A stretch of DNA of 64,000 nucleotides from Amycolatopsis solani (GTDB taxonomy: Bacteria > Actinomycetota > Actinomycetes > Mycobacteriales > Pseudonocardiaceae): contig NZ_JAWQJT010000001.1 in assembly GCF_033441515.1 (NCBI RefSeq), positions 1,488,001-1,552,000 on the forward strand, in the 5' to 3' direction. Each line of letters opens with the position of its first letter. Positions within the stretch are counted from its first letter, which is position 1. A model generated the notes under the pieces. It was not told the DNA's origin. It worked only from the letters and a program-made list of their open reading frames with translations, and did no database searches. Both the position numbers and the translations under genes were made by a program. This document shows positions 54,744-64,000 of this stretch, one piece after another.

Positions 54744-55895
54744 TTACCGCCCGAGGAACGCGTGCAGCGACTCGAGCGCGGTGTCCGGCTGGTCGGCGAA
54801 GAAGCCGTCGACGCCGGCCTTGAGGAACGCCGACTCCTCGGTGAAGACGTCACCGTAGGCGTCCGGCTCGGCCGAAGAACGCAGGTTGGCCGGCAGGAAC
54901 GGGTTCTCGTTCCGGAAGGTGTACGGCTGCACCTTCAGGCCGGCCTTGTGCGCGTCGGCGACGAGCGCGGTCGGCGTGCCCAGGTTGTCGCTCGCGTCCC
55001 GCGGGATGATCTGGCCCTTGTCCGGCCCGAGGTACTTCGCGTACTTCGCGACGTCACGCAGGCCCTGCGGGGTCACGATGTCCTGGTACGTCCGCTTGTC
55101 GCCCTTCGCGACGAAGTCCGCCGGGGCGCCGGTGGCCGAGGTCAGCTGCAGCAGCGGCGTCCGGACCTGCTTGTGCAGCTCGATCAGGTTCGTCACCTCG
55201 AACGACTGGATGATCGCGGGCGCGTCGGGCCGGTCGAGGCCGTTGCGCTTGAGGATCGACACCAGCTTCGGCTCGGTCGGGTTGCCGATCGAGGAGAAGA
55301 ACGTCGAGTGCTTGACCTCGGGGTAGGTCCCCAGCGTCCGGTGCAGCTCCCGGCCGAGCCGCTTGGTCAGGTCGAGCACCTCCTGGTAGGTGGCGATCTG
55401 GTAGCGGCCGTTGTAGAGCGTGTTGTGCGGGCGGTTCGCCGGGATCCGCTCGACCGCGCGCAGCGTCTTCAGCTCGGCCAGCGTGAAGTCCTGGGTGAAC
55501 CAGCCGGTCGTGCTGACGCCGTCGAGCACGACGGTCTTCTTCCGGCCCGCGAACTCGGGGTGCTTCGCGACGTCGGTGGTCCCGCCGATCTCCGGCTCGT
55601 GCCGCGCGACGAGCTGGCCGTCCTTCGTGGGCACGAGGTCGACGTCGACCCAGTCGACGCCCATCCGGTAGGCGAGCTCGTAGGAGGCGAGGGTGTGCTC
55701 CGGCCGGTAACCGGGCGCGCCGCGGTGTCCGATGATCACGGGGTCATCGTGGCCCCGCCCGTGCGCGGCCGCATCGGCGGACCCCCCGCTTCCGGACGAC
55801 GCTTCGGACGCACTGGCCGACCCGACGGCCAGTCCGGTGACGCTGAGCAACGCCAGTCCGGCGAGTGCCAGGACGCCGACACGTTTGCGCTTCAT
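54744..55895 (-). CDS. Secreted glycerophosphodiester phosphodiesterase, GlpQ-like
   Basis: The 383-residue protein has a signal peptide (KRKRVGVLALAGLALLSVTG start, cleavage near SASA) and a GDPD domain: catalytic IIGHRGAPGYRPEHTL, the metal site VDWVDVDLVPTKDG and RHEPE. Its long insert and length match periplasmic-type GlpQ enzymes. It releases glycerol-3-phosphate from lipids or teichoic acid-like polymers outside the cell. AGAGGT precedes the start. Confidence 0.9.
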   Translation of the reverse strand: MKRKRVGVLALAGLALLSVTGLAVGSASASEASSGSGGSADAAAHGRGHDDPVIIGHRGAPGYRPEHTLASYELAYRMGVDWVDVDLVPTKDGQLVARHEPEIGGTTDVAKHPEFAGRKKTVVLDGVSTTGWFTQDFTLAELKTLRAVERIPANRPHNTLYNGRYQIATYQEVLDLTKRLGRELHRTLGTYPEVKHSTFFSSIGNPTEPKLVSILKRNGLDRPDAPAIIQSFEVTNLIELHKQVRTPLLQLTSATGAPADFVAKGDKRTYQDIVTPQGLRDVAKYAKYLGPDKGQIIPRDASDNLGTPTALVADAHKAGLKVQPYTFRNENPFLPANLRSSAEPDAYGDVFTEESAFLKAGVDGFFADQPDTALESLHAFLGR

Positions 55896-56122
55896 CTGGT
55901 GACCTCTTTTCACACAGGGTTGACCCTGACTACCCGCGCCACCCTCACCGCCGCAAGCGTCTCGCGGCGGTACCTGGGCGGTCGGCGCGGTAAACGGCGT
56001 GTGGACTCCTGCCCGCCCGCGGACCCGCGCGCCGCTCGTCACGGACCGCTCGGCGCTGCTCACCCCCGGTGCCAGGGGCGGCGAAATGTCCGCCGCGAAC
56101 CCCGCCGGATACGCTGTCCCGC

Positions 56123-57397
<1,275 letters not shown>

Positions 57398-57514
57398 TTC
57401 CACGGGAACCGGCCGGGCACGGACTTCGTCCAAACCCAGGCTCCTGCCACACTTGCGTTGGTAGCCTCGACGAGGAGCCGGCCGGTCACTGTCCGTATGA
57501 CGTCAGGGGAGAGC

Positions 57515-57895
57515 ATGTCAGGACCCTCGTACGACCTGAGCCCGGCCGTCCCGGTGGCGCCGGCCGTGGCGGACGTCCTGGTCCGCCCGGACAAGCTCCT
57601 CGACGTCGCCCGAATCGTCGAAGAGCAGGCCAACGCCCTCGAGGACCAGCTGATCACCCGCCTGGACCAGCTGCGGGTCGACGCGCCGTCGGCGGACGTG
57701 ATCAGCACCCAGTCGATCGAAGCGTGGAACACCTTGATCGCCGACGGCGACCGGTCCTACGCCGGCCAGGTCCGTGAGTACGTCGCGGGCCTCAAGCGCC
57801 TGGTGTCGCAGCTGCGCGAAGCCGCGAAGGACTACAAGGTCAGCGACGAAGAAAAGGCGGCGGTGTTCGGTGACCGCGGCAAGCACGGCGCGTAG
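57515..57895 (+). CDS. PE-like small helical protein with type VII secretion signal
   Basis: The 126-residue protein is mostly helical with two long helices (VRPDKLLDVARIVEEQANALEDQLITRL and QVREYVAGLKRLVSQLREAAKDY), followed by YKVSD, which matches the YxxxD/E signal of type VII-secreted PE and WXG proteins. The lipoprotein gene overlaps its end by 26 bases, and PPE-like and EspG genes follow, supporting a PE-like role. The ATG at 57515 has GGGGAGA upstream; 57497 is an alternative. Confidence 0.7.
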   Translation: MSGPSYDLSPAVPVAPAVADVLVRPDKLLDVARIVEEQANALEDQLITRLDQLRVDAPSADVISTQSIEAWNTLIADGDRSYAGQVREYVAGLKRLVSQLREAAKDYKVSDEEKAAVFGDRGKHGA

Positions 57896-58487
57896 TGGCG
57901 CGGTCTTGATCACCGGCGGCGTGCTCGCGACGGCGGCGCTCGCCGGCTGCTCCGCGGACAAGGACGGCACCCCGTACCCGGTCGAGACGGCCGCCACCGC
58001 GGCGTCGCAGAGCGCGAAGGCCGCCCAGCTGCCCCAGCGCCCGGCCGAGCTGCCGCTGCAGGGCGTCGACCTCTGCGGCCTCTTCCCGCAGGTGCAGCTC
58101 GACGCGATGAAGATCAGCAGCACCCCGCGCCAGGCCGACAGCGCGGACGGGCCGGTGTGCGTGCTCGACGCCGACCGGGAAGAGCCGTTCCACGGCTACC
58201 AGGTGGGCGCGGTGACCGCGGACCTCGACGAGTGGATCACCGGGGCTCGCCGCAAGAACAGCATGACCACGGAGCCGAAGGCCATCAGCGGCTACCCGGC
58301 GCTGACGAGCTACCGCGCGGCCGGCGACCCCGCCGACTGCACGACCCTCGTCGGCGTCGCGAAGGGCCGGACGCTGACCATCCGGACGTTCCCCATCACC
58401 CGCGGCAAGCTCACCCAGCCGCAGCTGTGCGAGATGTCGGCGCACGCCGCCGACCTGGCGCTGCAGTCCTTGAAGTCACGCAACTAG
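57870..58487 (+). CDS. DUF3558-family lipoprotein
   Basis: The 205-residue lipoprotein has a signal with lipobox LAGC (cysteine about residue 27) and the DUF3558 pattern: VDLCGLFPQVQLDAM, GPVCVLDAD and DCTTLVGVAKGRTLTIRT with three cysteines likely forming disulfides. Genes of this family frequently accompany ESX-associated loci in Pseudonocardiales. It starts at the GTG at 57870 inside the PE-like gene. Function unknown. Confidence 0.8.
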   Translation: MTAASTARSGAVLITGGVLATAALAGCSADKDGTPYPVETAATAASQSAKAAQLPQRPAELPLQGVDLCGLFPQVQLDAMKISSTPRQADSADGPVCVLDADREEPFHGYQVGAVTADLDEWITGARRKNSMTTEPKAISGYPALTSYRAAGDPADCTTLVGVAKGRTLTIRTFPITRGKLTQPQLCEMSAHAADLALQSLKSRN

Positions 58488-58496
58488 GGAGGGCGC

Positions 58497-60071
58497 GTGG
58501 AATTCTCCGAGCTCGCGGCCGGGATCCAGAACCACCGGTTCGACGGCTGGACCAACACCGCGATCGCCGACCAGATCACGCGGATGATCAACGGCGACGG
58601 CACCGGCAGCATCGGCACCGCCGTCGACGCGCTGAAGGCCGTCGCGACCGCGCTCGCCCACACCGACCAGACGCTGCGCGCGCAGCTGCTGAAGCTCGGC
58701 GTCGAGTGGCAGAGCCAGGCCGGGGGCGCGGCCGGCCAGGTGCTGACCGAGCAGGCCGGGTTCTCCCAGGACGCCACCACGAAGGTCGCGCACGCCGCGG
58801 AAATGGTCTTCGCGCAGGGCGAGTCCTTCAACCGCACCAAGTACAAGCTCCCGGACGCCGAGACGGTGCGGAAGGGCGCGGGCGGCTACACGCTGACCGA
58901 CGGCCTGCTGCTGTCCCTCATCGGGTTCGAGACCGACCACGCCCGCCAGGTCGAGGCGGCGAACAACGCCAAGGCGCAGGCGCAGCAGGCGCTCAACGAG
59001 TACGCGCAGGAGAGCGGCACGAACCTGCTCTCGACGCAGTCGCTGACCGACCCCGAGTCGTTGAAGCTGGCCGCGCCGGGTGTCACGCCGGGCGTCCTCG
59101 ACGTCGCCGGCGCGGCGGTCGCGGTGACGCCCGACGGCGGCGTGCGGCCCGCTTCGGACAAGGTCCGGTCGGTGCACGTCGAGCCGCCGGTGGTGCAGCC
59201 GGTCTCGCACCAGGTGCACGCCGACCCGCCGACCCCGGTCTACGGCGTGGCGGCGCAGCAGCCGTCGCGCCCCGCGCCGCCGTCGCGGCAGACCGGCTCG
59301 GTGACCGCGCCGGCCGCGCAGCACACGACACCGTCTTCGTCGTCGACGACGCCTTCAGGCGTGCGGCCGCCGACGACGGCGCCCGCTCCCGGCTGGGTAA
59401 ACACTCCCGGCCGCGGTACCGCCGGGAGCGACTCCACCCACTTCTCGCCCGGCCTGGCCGTCGGCGGCGGGGGCGAGCAGTTCGTCCCGCCCGGCGCGCC
59501 CGGTGCCCTGCCGCCCGGCCAGAACCCGGCGACGGCCCCGATCAAGTCGCTCGGCGGCGGCGGTGGCACGTCAGTGGGCACGGGCGGCGTCGACAGCTCG
59601 CTCAGCCGCGGCCCCGACGGCCTGCTGGCCAAGGGCCGCACGGTCGGCGCGATGCCGCAGGCCCCGCTCCAGCCGGGCCAGTACACGGCCGAGCGCGGCT
59701 TCGCGGTGAAACCCGGCGCGACACCGGGCGAGATCGGCGCGGGCGCGGCGGCGGTCGGCGCGGGTGCCGCCGGCGGCGCGCTCAGCGGCGACAAGGAACG
59801 CCTGCGGCGGGAGAAGAACCAGCCGAAGGGCCCGGTGCGGCCGCTGCCGGTCGGCGAGCTGCCCGAGGAGGAGGCCGTCGCGCTGCGGAAGTCCGAGCAG
59901 ATCAGCCCGAAGCAGCAGCGCGGCGAGGCGCGGTTCCTGTCGGAGGCGGCCCCGCAGGAGGAGGACGCCGAGCACGTCCGCCGCTTCGGCGTCGACGACC
60001 AGGACCTGTTCGCCGACCAGCGGATGGTTTCCCCCGACGTGATCGGCGACCACGGCTCGGACGGTCGCTGA
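58497..60071 (+). CDS. PPE-like protein with Pro/Gly/Ser-rich tail
   Basis: The 524-residue protein has an N-terminal helical region (residues 1 to about 175) with VEWQSQAGGAAG, like the WxG turn of PPE proteins, then a long low-complexity segment rich in Pro, Thr, Ser and Gly (about 250-420), and a charged C-terminal region (about 430-524) ending DLFADQRMVSPDVIGD. It is probably a type VII substrate or partner of the upstream PE-like protein. GTG 58497 has AGGGAGGG upstream. Confidence 0.72.
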   Translation: MEFSELAAGIQNHRFDGWTNTAIADQITRMINGDGTGSIGTAVDALKAVATALAHTDQTLRAQLLKLGVEWQSQAGGAAGQVLTEQAGFSQDATTKVAHAAEMVFAQGESFNRTKYKLPDAETVRKGAGGYTLTDGLLLSLIGFETDHARQVEAANNAKAQAQQALNEYAQESGTNLLSTQSLTDPESLKLAAPGVTPGVLDVAGAAVAVTPDGGVRPASDKVRSVHVEPPVVQPVSHQVHADPPTPVYGVAAQQPSRPAPPSRQTGSVTAPAAQHTTPSSSSTTPSGVRPPTTAPAPGWVNTPGRGTAGSDSTHFSPGLAVGGGGEQFVPPGAPGALPPGQNPATAPIKSLGGGGGTSVGTGGVDSSLSRGPDGLLAKGRTVGAMPQAPLQPGQYTAERGFAVKPGATPGEIGAGAAAVGAGAAGGALSGDKERLRREKNQPKGPVRPLPVGELPEEEAVALRKSEQISPKQQRGEARFLSEAAPQEEDAEHVRRFGVDDQDLFADQRMVSPDVIGDHGSDGR

Positions 60072-60073
60072 CC

Positions 60074-60832
60074 GTGTCGCTGGTGCTGTCCGCGTCGGAG
60101 TTCGACGTGCTCTGGGAGTCGTTCGAACTGCCCCGACGGCACGTCGCGATCGACGTGCCGAGCGGGGGAACCACCCGCACCGAGCGCGCGGAGCTGGTGA
60201 CGTCGGCGTGGGCGTCGCTCAGCGAGCGGCGCCTGGCCCGCAACCGCCGCCCGTCCGGCGAGCTGGCCGACCTGCTCCACCTGCTGGCCCGCCCCCAGTT
60301 CGGCGTCGACGTCTGGGTGTGGGCGGAACGGGAGATCCGCGGCCGCGCGGTCAGCCACCGCAGCCAGGCGGTGCTGGCGGTGGTGGACAACGCGGAGGTC
60401 TGGCTGATCCCGGCGACGGAGGACGCCCTCCCGGAGGCGGCGGTCTCGGTGGCCGGCGACCTGGCCCCGGGCATCGGCCAGACGGTGAGCATCCCGTACG
60501 CGACCCTGCGCGCGGCCGACGCGGCGGCGAAGGGCGACCCGAAAGCGCTGGTGACGGCGCTGGAGGACCGCGGCGTGGCGCTGTTCCAAGCCCAGGAGCT
60601 GTCGGGCATGCTGCTGGGCCAGGAGGCCCGCGGCCAGTTCGGCGCGGAGCGGGTGGGCCGCGACGGCGTCGTCCACCGCGCGGACCGGGTGGTGGCGTTC
60701 TTCGACACGGACTCGGGGCGCTACCTGTTCCAGGTGGAGACCGACCGCGAAGGCCGCGAGTGGGCGACGGTGACCCCGGCGGACAACGCGCTGCTGGCGA
60801 CGAGGATCCGGGAACTGATGGCGGAGGCCTGA
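60074..60832 (+). CDS. ESX secretion-associated protein EspG-like
   Basis: The 252-residue protein starts SLVLSASEFDVLWESFELPRRH, the characteristic opening of EspG chaperones, which bind PE-PPE pairs in the cytosol and target them for secretion. It has a single EspG domain with a C-terminal GRYLFQVETDREGREWATVTPADN. It starts three bases after the PPE-like stop, which points to that protein as its cargo. Confidence 0.83.
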   Translation: MSLVLSASEFDVLWESFELPRRHVAIDVPSGGTTRTERAELVTSAWASLSERRLARNRRPSGELADLLHLLARPQFGVDVWVWAEREIRGRAVSHRSQAVLAVVDNAEVWLIPATEDALPEAAVSVAGDLAPGIGQTVSIPYATLRAADAAAKGDPKALVTALEDRGVALFQAQELSGMLLGQEARGQFGAERVGRDGVVHRADRVVAFFDTDSGRYLFQVETDREGREWATVTPADNALLATRIRELMAEA

Positions 60833-60966
60833 GCCCCGCCGGGTGGAAGTTGGCCGGTAACCGTACGCGCGCCCCTCGGGAAGTCATAAAGTAAGCGCGG
60901 GAACCGTCCTGGTCATGACGACGTCTGACCGGGCGGACACAAGTTTTCCGAAGGGGATGACAAGCC

Positions 60967-61278
60967 GTGCCTGTCTACGACGCCGATTCGATGGCCATCG
61001 CGGCCGGCCAGGTGGAGAAGCTCAAGGACGAGTTCGAAAAGTCCAAGCAGAAGGTCACCGGCTTGGACCACGAGAAGGAAAGCCCCTTCGGCGGGATGGA
61101 CGACAAGGGCGACGCGCACGGCGCCGTCGGCAAGTTCAAGGACGGCGTGCACAGCCAGTTCGACGCCGCCGGCCAGCACATGGAGGCACTGGGGTTCGCC
61201 ATGCGCAAGGCCGCGGGGTTGATCGCCGAGACCGACCAGGTCGGGGCGAGCGACCTCAAGCTGCACGTCGACAAGTGA
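60967..61278 (+). CDS. EspC-like type VII secretion target family protein
   Basis: The 103-residue helical protein has two helices (DSMAIAAGQVEKLKDEFEKSK and VGKFKDGVHSQFDAAGQHMEALGFAMRKAAGLIAETD) like EspC/T7SS_ESX_EspC proteins, exported substrates of ESX systems. There is no clear WXG. It starts from GTG 60967 and is followed 20 bases on by a WXG-containing transglycosylase. It may form a heterodimer with it. Confidence 0.7.
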   Translation: MPVYDADSMAIAAGQVEKLKDEFEKSKQKVTGLDHEKESPFGGMDDKGDAHGAVGKFKDGVHSQFDAAGQHMEALGFAMRKAAGLIAETDQVGASDLKLHVDK

Positions 61279-61298
61279 ACTGAGCAGGGGGCACCAGA

Positions 61299-62435
61299 GT
61301 GGGATTGAACCCGGGCGGCGCCGGAACGCCGGACAACTGGGAAGCCTTCATGAAGAAGGTCGACCAGGTCGAAAAGGTCGATTTGGGAAAAATCACCGCC
61401 GCCGCGGCGCAGTTCCGCGAGGCGGGCAAGAACGCCGGTGACCACACGGCGTCGCTGAAGAATTCGACGGAAGCCCTCAACGGCGGCGTGTGGGCCGGGC
61501 CGGCGGCCGACGAATTCTTCAAGTACGTCCGCCAGGTCCGCGACGCCGGGACCAAGGTGCAGACCCACCTCGAAGACGTCGCCAAGGACCTCGACGACCT
61601 CGCGTCGACCCTCGAGCAGGTCAAGAAGAACGTCGGGGACAAGCAGCTCGCCGCGGAGAAGGCGGTCAACGAGCGCAACGCGACGGCTGAAACCCAAATC
61701 AAGAAAGCTATGGCCGCCGCGAAGACGGCGCACGAAGAGGGCAAGCCGGGGCCGAACCCGTCCGCCGACCAGATCCTGGCCACGGCGAAGACCGACATCC
61801 ACACCATCACGGCCGGTTTCGACGGCGACGTGACCGGCCTCCAGACCCAGGCCGACACCGCGATCAAGGCGTCGCAGAAGCTGATGTCCCAGCAGATCGA
61901 GGGCGGCTACGACCAGGTCCCGCTGCCGAGCAGCACCCCCGCGGCCCCCAAGAGCACCGGCGGCATCCACAGCAACGGCTCCTCCCACGGTGGCGGAGGC
62001 GGCGGTGGTGGCGGCGGAGGCGGTGGCGGTGGCGGTGGCCTCGGCCCCAGCGGCGGCCCGCCCTCGTCCCCGCCCCCCGGCAACGTCCAGCAGTGGATCC
62101 AGGAAGCCATGAAGGCCCTCCAGGCCGCGGGCATCCCGGTGACCGACGCCGACATCCCCAAGATCTGGGCGATCATCCAGCACGAGTCCGGCGGGAACCC
62201 CAACGCCATCAACAACTGGGATTCGAATGCCGCGGCCGGGCACCCGTCCAAGGGGCTCATGCAGTGCATCGACTCGACCTTCAACGCGCACAAGCTGCCC
62301 GGGCACGACAACATCTACAACCCGGTCGACAACATCATCGCGGGCGTCCAGTACTCCTTCGACCGCTACGGCAGCCTCGACAACGTGCCGGGGATCAAGG
62401 CCATGGCCCACGGCGGTGCCTACCGGGGCTACTAG
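61299..62435 (+). CDS. WXG-type N terminus fused to lytic transglycosylase (SLT) domain
   Basis: The 378-residue protein has an N-terminal helical hairpin with a WAG turn (GGVWAGPAADEFFKY, about residue 66), coiled-coil helices, a linker with a run of 17 glycines (about residues 230-248), and a C-terminal SLT goose-lysozyme-like domain with catalytic glutamate in IIQHESGGNPNA followed by GLMQCIDSTFNAH. It should cleave peptidoglycan after export by a type VII system. The GTG at 61299 is the only sensible start. Confidence 0.86.
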   Translation: MGLNPGGAGTPDNWEAFMKKVDQVEKVDLGKITAAAAQFREAGKNAGDHTASLKNSTEALNGGVWAGPAADEFFKYVRQVRDAGTKVQTHLEDVAKDLDDLASTLEQVKKNVGDKQLAAEKAVNERNATAETQIKKAMAAAKTAHEEGKPGPNPSADQILATAKTDIHTITAGFDGDVTGLQTQADTAIKASQKLMSQQIEGGYDQVPLPSSTPAAPKSTGGIHSNGSSHGGGGGGGGGGGGGGGGGLGPSGGPPSSPPPGNVQQWIQEAMKALQAAGIPVTDADIPKIWAIIQHESGGNPNAINNWDSNAAAGHPSKGLMQCIDSTFNAHKLPGHDNIYNPVDNIIAGVQYSFDRYGSLDNVPGIKAMAHGGAYRGY

Positions 62436-62450
62436 AACTAGCCTGGCCGC

Positions 62451-63629
62451 ATGGTCGACCTCGGAGCCTTCGCCGGTCCCGCGCTGCGGGCCGGCGTGCC
62501 GCCCTTCCACGTCATGGACGTCCTCTCCGCGGCCGGTGCGCGGCAGCGCAGTCACGGTGACCTCGTGTCGCTCGCGGCGGGGCAGCCCTCCGCGCCCGCG
62601 CCGCGGCCCGTGCTGGAAGCCGCGGCGAAAGCACTGCAGAGCAGCACCCTCGGGTACACCGAGCAGCTCGGCATCCCTGAGCTGCGCGAGGCCGTCGCCG
62701 GGCACTACCGGCAGCGGTACGACGTCGACGTGCAGGCGCACGACGTCGTCCTGACCACCGGGTCCTCCGGGGGTTTCCTGCTGGCCTTCCTCAGCGCCTT
62801 CGACCCCGGCGCCAAGGTCGCGATGGCGCGCCCCGGCTACCCGGCCTACCGGAACCTGCTCTCCGTACTGGGGTGCGAGGTCGTCGAGTTCGCCACCACC
62901 GCCGAGACGAACTTCCAGCCCACCGTCGGGCTGCTCGACCAGCTGGGCCCGATCGACGGCCTGATCGTCGCCAGCCCGGCCAACCCGACCGGGACCGTGC
63001 TGCCGCCCGGGGAGCTCGCCGCCATCACCGGGTGGTGCGCGTCGCACGGGGTGCAGCTGATCAGCGACGAGATCTACCACGGCATCTCCTACGGCGCCGA
63101 GCTCGACTGCGCGTGGCAGTACGGCCGGGAGCCGATCGTGCTCGGCAGCTTCTCCAAGTACTTCGCGATGACCGGCTGGCGGCTCGGCTGGATGCTCGCG
63201 CCGCAGCGGCTGCACCGCGCGATCGACGTCCTGACCGGCAACTTCACCATCTGCCCGCCCGCCGTCTCGCAGTACGCGGCGCTCGCCGCCTTCACGCCCG
63301 AGGCGTACGCGGAAGCCGACGCGCACGTCGAGCGGTACCGCGCCAACCGTGACCGGCTGTTCGACGGCCTGCGGCGCGTCGGACTCGGCGAACTGGCGCC
63401 GGCGGACGGCGCGTTCTACGCGTACGCCGACGTCAGCGCGTACACCGACGACAGCCTGAGCTGGTGCCAGCGGCTGCTCGCCGAAACCGGGCTGGCCATC
63501 ACCCCTGGCGTCGACTTCGACCCGGTCGACGGCGGGAAGTACGTGCGGTTCTCCTTCGCCGGGAGCGCCGAGGACATCGACGAAGGCGTCCGGCGGCTCG
63601 GCGGGTGGCTCGGCCAGGGGGAACCCTGA
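62451..63629 (+). CDS. PLP-dependent aminotransferase (class I/II, AspAT-like)
   Basis: The 392-residue protein transfers amino groups using pyridoxal phosphate. It has ASPANPTGTVL, DEIYHGISY and the PLP lysine in SFSKYFAMTGWRLGW. The early LAAGQPSAPAP and LGYTEQLGIPELREAVAGHY also fit. Substrate unknown: aspartate- or aromatic-type. It follows the SLT gene by 15 bases but a functional link is doubtful. Confidence 0.92.
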   Translation: MVDLGAFAGPALRAGVPPFHVMDVLSAAGARQRSHGDLVSLAAGQPSAPAPRPVLEAAAKALQSSTLGYTEQLGIPELREAVAGHYRQRYDVDVQAHDVVLTTGSSGGFLLAFLSAFDPGAKVAMARPGYPAYRNLLSVLGCEVVEFATTAETNFQPTVGLLDQLGPIDGLIVASPANPTGTVLPPGELAAITGWCASHGVQLISDEIYHGISYGAELDCAWQYGREPIVLGSFSKYFAMTGWRLGWMLAPQRLHRAIDVLTGNFTICPPAVSQYAALAAFTPEAYAEADAHVERYRANRDRLFDGLRRVGLGELAPADGAFYAYADVSAYTDDSLSWCQRLLAETGLAITPGVDFDPVDGGKYVRFSFAGSAEDIDEGVRRLGGWLGQGEP

Positions 63630-63634
63630 TTTAA

Positions 63635-63659
63635 CCCCGAACGTTGGCCGTTCGAGGGG
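63635..63659 (+). terminator. Hairpin after the aminotransferase gene
   Basis: CCCCGAACG and CGTTCGAGGGG form a stem with one bulged A around loop TTGGC, starting six bases after the stop. Confidence 0.6.
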
Positions 63660-63730
63660 AGTTTCACCGCCGGGGATGGCACATTGGAGTCACCGGGCCG
63701 GTGGGGCCACGGGAACACAGCGGAGGAACC

Positions 63731-63919
63731 ATGTTCTGGAAGATCGTCGGCGGCCTGATCGTCGCCTGGGTGGCGTTCATGGTGCTGGGCGCCGTGATCG
63801 GCTTCGTGTTCAAGGCCGTCCTGTGGATCGCCATCATCGGCGGCATCGCGTTCCTCGGCGCGGCCGGTTACAAGGCCATCACCGGCAACAAGGACACCAA
63901 GCGCATCAACCGTTACTAG
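63731..63919 (+). CDS. Small membrane protein, two helices
   Basis: The 62-residue protein has two hydrophobic helices (IVGGLIVAWVAFMVLGAVIGF and AVLWIAIIGGIAFLGAAGY) and a basic tail KDTKRINRY. GGAGG lies six bases before ATG 63731. Similar short proteins are common in actinobacteria and unnamed. Its stop TAG is the complement of a stop on the other strand. Confidence 0.65.
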   Translation: MFWKIVGGLIVAWVAFMVLGAVIGFVFKAVLWIAIIGGIAFLGAAGYKAITGNKDTKRINRY

Positions 63920-64000
63920 GGGATCCGCGCCACGCCGCCCAGCGCCGTCCGGTTGACCGGCGTCAGCGGCGCCAGGCGCGGCCCGTCCGGCCACCACAGG
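63917..64000 (-). CDS. Partial C terminus of a gene running off the window
   Basis: The minus-strand frame that ends at 63917 is open to the window end and reads LWWPDGPRLAPLTPVNRT before its stop. Only 27 residues are visible and no family can be assigned. It is convergent with the small membrane protein gene and shares the three bases of the two stop codons. Confidence 0.35.

Noticed and set aside
61975..62040. Repetitive GGC/GGT-rich DNA as a possible tandem repeat array
   Set aside because: It is simply the codons of the polyglycine linker in the SLT protein.

Overview
The window is high-GC actinobacterial DNA (GTG starts, 4-nt ATGA/GTGA stop-start overlaps, many F420- and flavin-dependent enzymes, a SARP regulator and type VII secretion accessory genes). 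The gene content and protein style suggest the order Pseudonocardiales, most probably Amycolatopsis or a close relative. This is inferred from protein features and from several dispersed palindromic repeat families, not from a marker gene. No rRNA, tRNA, CRISPR array, prophage or insertion sequence was seen.

Layout: 0.1-5.1 kb is a tightly coupled six-gene fructose-type (Frc-like) ABC sugar import and kinase operon behind a LacI-type palindrome. 5.3-13.7 kb holds a VOC protein, two DedA membrane proteins, a MarR-MFS-YceI operon in which both the transporter and the YceI protein carry carboxypeptidase-regulatory-like beta-sandwich repeats, a PPOX protein and a GlcD-type FAD oxidase. 13.7-15.5 kb has nagA with a DasR-type operator and a SigE-family sigma factor. 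15.7-21.8 kb has YciI, a three-gene oxidative operon (flavin monooxygenase, metal-dependent hydrolase, 2Fe-2S reductase), an SDR-PPOX pair that appears to share an operator with it, and an aldo/keto reductase. 21.9-30.6 kb has an F420 LLM enzyme, class II aldolase (fba), a polytopic membrane protein, a DUF3151 protein, a secreted lipase with a divergent TetR regulator, a diguanylate cyclase and an MFS exporter. 30.6-31.2 kb is a gene-poor island of duplicated palindromes. 31.2-41.4 kb has a divergent SsuD-like/FAD-NAD(P) pair, a glycosyltransferase, a GH18 enzyme with a second DasR-type operator, and a four-gene peptide-type ABC importer. 41.6-57.4 kb has a secreted HNH nuclease, a degenerate DAGK-like protein, purA, OsmC, a large AfsR/SARP regulator, transporters, a beta-lactamase-fold hydrolase, a secreted GDPD and purD. 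57.5-62.4 kb is a type VII secretion satellite locus (PE-like, DUF3558 lipoprotein, PPE-like, EspG, EspC-like, and a WXG-transglycosylase fusion) without the ESX core machinery. The window ends with an aminotransferase, a small membrane protein and the tail of another gene.

The most unusual features are (i) short palindromic repeats that recur in the window and sit inside or across the ends of coding sequences, in one case reading through in frame, in another supplying a stop codon and in another a start codon; (ii) the paired use of the same beta-sandwich repeat on an exporter and its cytosolic YceI partner; (iii) the PE/PPE/EspG-type locus ending in a probable type VII-secreted cell-wall lytic enzyme; and (iv) two DasR-like operators linking nagA and a GH18 enzyme.
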